64,000 bases of DNA from contig DATKMQ010000100.1 of NCBI GenBank assembly GCA_035541755.1, positions 1 to 64,000 on the forward strand, written 5' to 3'. A model generated the notes under the pieces. The model was not told where the DNA came from. It saw only the letters and a list, made by a program, of their open reading frames with translations, and made no database searches. The number at the start of each line of letters is the position of its first letter. Positions within the stretch are counted from its first letter, which is position 1. The DNA is from Syntrophorhabdaceae bacterium. GTDB lineage: Bacteria > Desulfobacterota > Syntrophorhabdia > Syntrophorhabdales > Syntrophorhabdaceae. Below, in pieces: positions 60,803 to 64,000 of the stretch. The translations under genes and the position numbers were made by a program.

Positions 60803-61663
60803 ATGGATAAGAGAGTGTTCGATCTCTATGACGAATACAGTCGAGGATTGCTCGACCGCCGCGGGTTTCTCAAAAGATTATCTCTCATCGCAGGCGGCGT
60901 GGTAGCCGCAAATGCCCTGTTTGCGATGCTGGAGGACAGGTATGCGGCAGCAGATATAGTTGCCAAGGATGATCCACGCCTCTCAAACGAGGATATTACC
61001 TATCAGGGCGCCACTGGCGATATTCGTGCCAAATTATCCCGACCGCGAAAGGATGGAAAAGTGCCAGGTGTGGTCGTTATCCCTGAGAACAGGGGCCTCA
61101 ATGCCCACATTGCCGATGTGACGAGACGTATCGCCCTGGAAGGCTTTCTCGCCCTTGCCCCCGATCCTTTATCGCCTCTTGGAGGGACACCGGAAGATGA
61201 GAGCAAGGCCGTGTCGCTCATCGCTCAACTCGACCAGCAATCCACCATAAAGAATTATGTTGCGGCCGTAAAGTATCTGAAGACACATCCCATGTCCACA
61301 GGTAAAGTGGGGGTTGTGGGGTTCTGCTGGGGCGGCGCCATGGCCAACCAGGTTGCGGTGAATTCGCCCGATGTTTCGGCTGTAGTCCCATACTATGGCG
61401 CGCAGCCTGCTTCTGAAGACGTACCCAAAATCAAAGCGTCTCTACTACTCCATTACGCAGGCCTCGATCAGCGCATCAATGCGGGTATTCCCGCCTACGA
61501 GGCGGCCTTAAAGAGGGCGTCGGTCGATTACAAGCTATATATGTATGAGGGCGCTCAGCATGGTTTCAATAACGACACGAACGCCGAACGATATAGCAAA
61601 GAGGCGGCCGGGCTTGCATGGGGACGCACCATTGCCTTTTTCAAAGAGAAACTGAAAATCTAG
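60803..61663 (+). CDS. Exported dienelactone-hydrolase-family protein
   Basis: 286 residues. An N-terminal DRRGFLKRLSLIAGGVVAAN segment looks like a twin-arginine signal (residues ~18-37), so export is probable. The dienelactone hydrolase fold follows, with VVVIPENRGLNAHI, the nucleophile elbow GVVGFCWGGAMAN (Cys), a LLHYAGLDQRI loop (Asp) and YEGAQHGFNNDT (His), the usual Cys-Asp-His triad. It hydrolyses a lactone or ester; several copies of this family occur in aromatic degraders. It converges on the anSME gene. Confidence 0.83.
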   Translation: MDKRVFDLYDEYSRGLLDRRGFLKRLSLIAGGVVAANALFAMLEDRYAAADIVAKDDPRLSNEDITYQGATGDIRAKLSRPRKDGKVPGVVVIPENRGLNAHIADVTRRIALEGFLALAPDPLSPLGGTPEDESKAVSLIAQLDQQSTIKNYVAAVKYLKTHPMSTGKVGVVGFCWGGAMANQVAVNSPDVSAVVPYYGAQPASEDVPKIKASLLLHYAGLDQRINAGIPAYEAALKRASVDYKLYMYEGAQHGFNNDTNAERYSKEAAGLAWGRTIAFFKEKLKI

Positions 61664-61678
61664 TAAGGTGCGAAAGAC

Positions 61679-61694
61679 CGCTCACGCTTGAGCG
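61679..61694. terminator. Small hairpin between convergent genes
   Basis: CGCTCA (61679-61684) / TGAGCG (61689-61694) with a 4-nt loop lies between the converging DLH-family and radical SAM genes. T-tracts are absent, so termination is possible but weakly supported. Confidence 0.35.
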
Positions 61695-61730
61695 TCAAAG
61701 AAAGGCCCGGACATCTTCGCACAGGGCTTC

Positions 61731-62981
61731 TCACTTACCCATGCAGCACTTTTTGTATTTTTTTCCGCTGCCACAGGGGCAGGGATCGTTGCGACCTGCT
61801 TTAATACCGGGTTTCGCGCTCCGGTTCGGAGTTTCCAACGCTCTATCCTGCTTGTTTCCTTGCCACAAGGCTGACACCTCGTCAATAAAAGGGCGGCAAT
61901 GGGTGAAGAAACGTTTGTAGCCGGCACAGAGGTAGTTGAGATCCCGTGCGCCGCGGGGCGCGGGCATAAACCGGTCCTTGGGGCAACCCCCATTGCAGAG
62001 GGTAAGGACTTCGCAGGTTTTGCACGCGAGGGGCAGACGATCGAACTTATCCTGCCCGAAAGCCCTTTGCCGGGGACTTTCGAGAAGCTGGGCGAGGGGA
62101 GTATCACAGATATTGCCGAGCCGATAGCGCTGATGCACAAAGTGATCGCAACAAAAGACATCTCCGTTGTGTTCGACCACGGGAATATCCCCGCATGTCT
62201 TCCGGAAAATGCAGAGTGCATGTTCCCCTCTTATGCCCCCTCCGATCGCCTCTTCGAATATCTGCACGGTGACGCGGCCTATGTCACACGCGAGCCACTC
62301 ATCAAAGATCGCGCAGAGGAAATCACCAAGAGCCTCGGCAGGCACCGTACTATCGCTTACCCGGCGTGTGCGAGAGTCAAATTCAACGAGCGGTAAAAAG
62401 CCGATATAGCGGACGCCGGTCTGCTTGAAGAATCGATATACCTCGGTGGGATGGCGCACGTTTTTGTCATTTACCACACAGAGCACATCGAAGGGGATCC
62501 GGTGCTTTTGCAGGAGTGTAATCCCGCGCATGACCTGTTTGTGCGTAGGCCCCTGCGCCCTGGTCAGGCGATAAAGGTCGTGGAATTGCTCGGGACCATC
62601 GAGACTCACCCCCACTCCGAAACCCTCCGAAGCAAGAAACTCGCACCACTCTTCGTCGAGGAGGGTACCGTTTGTCTGGATGCCGTTTTGTATACGCTGC
62701 CCGTGACCACGATGTCTGCGTTGCAACTCAACAATCTTTCGAAAGTAGTCGAGCCCCAGGAGAGTGGGCTCGCCTCCATGCCAGGAGAAATGTATGACCT
62801 GTTCATCAAAAGCCTCGATATGCTGGGTAATGTACGTTTCGAGGATCTCATCGGACATGCGAAAGGAGTTACCCTTTCCATAGAGATCTTCCTTGTTCAG
62901 GTAGTAACAGTAGCGACAGGCGAGGTTGCAGGCTGGCCCGGCGGGCTTGGCGAAAATCTGGAATTCACGGGAAACCTTCAC
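61731..62981 (-). CDS. Anaerobic sulfatase-maturase-type radical SAM enzyme with SEC-C tail
   Basis: 416 residues. The radical SAM cluster motif CNLACRYC has Cys18, Cys22 and Cys25. Further family features are SWHGGEPTLLGLDYF, GIQTNGTLLDEEW and the SPASM region with CxxD/CxxC groupings (VFCCDHFVHQRYRLG, CKTCEVLTLCNGGCPKDRF). The enzymes oxidise a Cys or Ser in sulfatases to formylglycine. Residues ~395-416 add a SEC-C motif, GRNDPCPCGSGKKYKKCC, absent from typical members; it binds zinc and often mediates protein interactions. No sulfatase gene is in this window. Confidence 0.88.
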   Translation of the reverse strand: MKVSREFQIFAKPAGPACNLACRYCYYLNKEDLYGKGNSFRMSDEILETYITQHIEAFDEQVIHFSWHGGEPTLLGLDYFRKIVELQRRHRGHGQRIQNGIQTNGTLLDEEWCEFLASEGFGVGVSLDGPEQFHDLYRLTRAQGPTHKQVMRGITLLQKHRIPFDVLCVVNDKNVRHPTEVYRFFKQTGVRYIGFLPLVEFDSRTRRVSDSTVPAEALGDFLCAIFDEWLACDIGRVTVQIFEEAIGGGIRGEHALCIFRKTCGDIPVVEHNGDVFCCDHFVHQRYRLGNICDTPLAQLLESPRQRAFGQDKFDRLPLACKTCEVLTLCNGGCPKDRFMPAPRGARDLNYLCAGYKRFFTHCRPFIDEVSALWQGNKQDRALETPNRSAKPGIKAGRNDPCPCGSGKKYKKCCMGK

Positions 62982-63183
62982 TTGTGGTCACCTCTTTGCG
63001 CCGGTCATGAAGAAAATGATCAATAGCTACAACAACGATCGCACATTCAAGGAGTATAAGGAAATTGGGCTAGCCGGTCAACCCCGATGGCCGCCCGGAG
63101 AAGTTGTAATCGCGTTCACATGAAATCTCAAAATCCCGGTGCGTACAAAAACGGCTTTCAGACAGAACACAACCGTATTGCCA

Positions 63184-63744
63184 TCAACGGGTCGCTTTTA
63201 GATAGGAGGTCACGTCTCTTACGCTTCCCACGCTCTTTGCATGGGCAATAGCCTTGGCGATTTCATTCTCTGAGCCGACGATACCCAGGAGAACGACATT
63301 GCACTGTACTACTTTCACATCGATGTTCGTTGACCAGATGTCCTTATCCGCGATGAGCTTGGCTTTGAGCTTGGTGCTGATTTCAAGGTTGTCCGTTATC
63401 CCGCATGTATCTGACTTTTTCTTGCGAAGCAGGTAGGGAATTACGGACTTGACGCCCGACGCGGTACTTGCGAGCTGCATCGCCCTGTCTCTCTCTTTTT
63501 CGGTCTCGTATTCACCCACAAGATAGACCTGACCGTAGTAGCAGTACGTTGAGATATCAAGGATCTTCACCGTATCGTCTTGCAGGAATCTCTGCTGGAT
63601 CGTGAGTTTAATTTTCTCGTCAGAGGCGATTGTCTTGACGCTGCGCTCTTCCACGGCAACACCGTAAGTCGATTGATAGACCGTGGAGCAGCCGCATAAC
63701 ACCGACGAAATAAGTGCACAGATTATCATGAGATGCTTCTTCAT
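63184..63744 (-). CDS. Lipoprotein with two BON domains
   Basis: 186 residues. A lipoprotein signal (MKKHLMIICALISSVLCGCS, Cys ~19) precedes two BON domains (~45-110 and ~120-185), with DEKIKLTIQQRFLQDD, YCYYGQVYLVGEYETEKERD, VKSVIPYL, and the repeat ISTKLKAKLIADKD, QCNVVLLGIVGSENEIAKA and VRDVTSYLK. BON proteins attach to membranes and help maintain the envelope (OsmY/DolP-like). It is monocistronic, downstream of a gap with no gene. Confidence 0.85.
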   Translation of the reverse strand: MKKHLMIICALISSVLCGCSTVYQSTYGVAVEERSVKTIASDEKIKLTIQQRFLQDDTVKILDISTYCYYGQVYLVGEYETEKERDRAMQLASTASGVKSVIPYLLRKKKSDTCGITDNLEISTKLKAKLIADKDIWSTNIDVKVVQCNVVLLGIVGSENEIAKAIAHAKSVGSVRDVTSYLKATR

Positions 63745-63852
63745 CTATATTTTCTCCTTTTCTCTTTCTGTATCGGTTGAGGTCTCTTTCTCACAACACA
63801 CGGTCTCGCGCACGACGTCACCGTCAGGGAAGCCTCAGCTTTGCCCACGAGG

Positions 63853-64000
63853 TCATTTCAGTGCCTTGCCAAAAGTATCGAGAAAAGCTATCTCGCTTAG
63901 AGGCTTGCGTGGCGTCTCGGGGCCGACAGGATCATCGAAATAACCGAGAGGCGTCATTTCGACCATGCTGAATCCTTCGGGAATTTTCAAGAGAGCTTCG
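63853..64000 (-). CDS. Nitroreductase-family protein, C-terminal part (runs off the window)
   Basis: The minus strand from the window edge encodes 48 residues: EALLKIPEGFSMVEMTPLGY, FDDPVGPETPRKPLSE and IAFLDTFGKALK before TGA at 63853-63855. IPEG...V...PLGYP and the basic PRKPL..I are the standard end of FMN-dependent nitroreductases. The catalytic part is outside the window, so completeness is not known. Confidence 0.75.
   Translation of the reverse strand, partial: EALLKIPEGFSMVEMTPLGYFDDPVGPETPRKPLSEIAFLDTFGKALK

Noticed and set aside
1-64000. CRISPR array or rRNA/tRNA genes
   Set aside because: No regularly spaced repeats and no recognisable structural RNA sequence were seen on either strand.

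Overview
The window looks like a chromosomal segment of an anaerobic Gram-negative bacterium close to the former Deltaproteobacteria (Syntrophorhabdus/Syntrophus-like). This is inferred from gene content: an anaerobic sulfatase-maturase-type radical SAM protein, a flavodoxin-ferredoxin EFR1 protein, a dihydroorotate-dehydrogenase-like ferredoxin fusion, a cytoplasmic reductive-dehalogenase-like protein, a complete branched-chain-amino-acid-type ABC transporter, an apparent UGSC-family selenoprotein, and remnants of tungsten/molybdenum aldehyde-oxidising enzymes. No rRNA, tRNA or CRISPR array was recognised.

Layout. 1-2.4 kb: a Fic AMPylase gene between two ~190-bp direct repeats, followed by a decayed aldehyde:ferredoxin oxidoreductase tail. 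2.5-6.9 kb: two MFS transporters and a ferredoxin-type aldo/keto reductase. 7.1-11.6 kb: a leftward livKHMGF transporter operon. 11.6-23.6 kb: the accessory region. It holds (i) a five-gene rightward cluster, 12490-17983, made of a DUF4258 toxin-like protein, a long MqsA-like zinc-finger/HTH protein, a Lon-type (S16) protease domain fused to an RNase HIII, a TPR/cold-shock-domain protein and an HExxH protein; (ii) a leftward ParA ATPase/SAP-like pair beside a duplicated lipoprotein-gene fragment; (iii) a HigBA-type toxin-antitoxin pair with a palindromic operator, and several gene remnants.

23.5-36.5 kb: an arylsulfotransferase-family protein, a large orphan lipoprotein, then a redox cluster (EFR1 flavodoxin-ferredoxin, DHOD-ferredoxin, RdhA-like protein, ClC channel), an HDAC-family deacetylase and an alpha/beta hydrolase. 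36.7-44.5 kb: a membrane/flavodoxin/SCP2 fusion with its MerR regulator, an acetyltransferase, a flavodoxin, a GlpM-like membrane protein that appears to start at CTG, and a periplasmic UGSC-family protein whose frame is joined across an in-frame TGA (probable selenocysteine). 44.8-64 kb: an MCP and a five-PAS hybrid histidine kinase, a UvrD/Rep helicase, an azlCD deletion remnant, a bacterioferritin-like protein, an EF-G paralogue-birA-coaX operon, hydrolases, an anSME with a SEC-C tail, a BON lipoprotein and the 3' end of a nitroreductase.

How it fits together. The cluster at 12.5-18 kb is the strongest candidate for an undescribed system. A toxin-antitoxin-like pair behind a consensus promoter with an embedded inverted repeat leads directly (overlaps of a few bases) into a protein combining a protease dyad with an RNA:DNA-hybrid nuclease, then a nucleic-acid-binding TPR protein and a putative metallopeptidase. 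This suggests a regulated stress or anti-invader response; the function is inference. The RdhA/ClC neighbourhood suggests intracellular reductive dehalogenation coupled to halide exit. Several single genes have a good promoter ending 6-9 bases before the start codon, which suggests frequent leaderless transcription in this genome.
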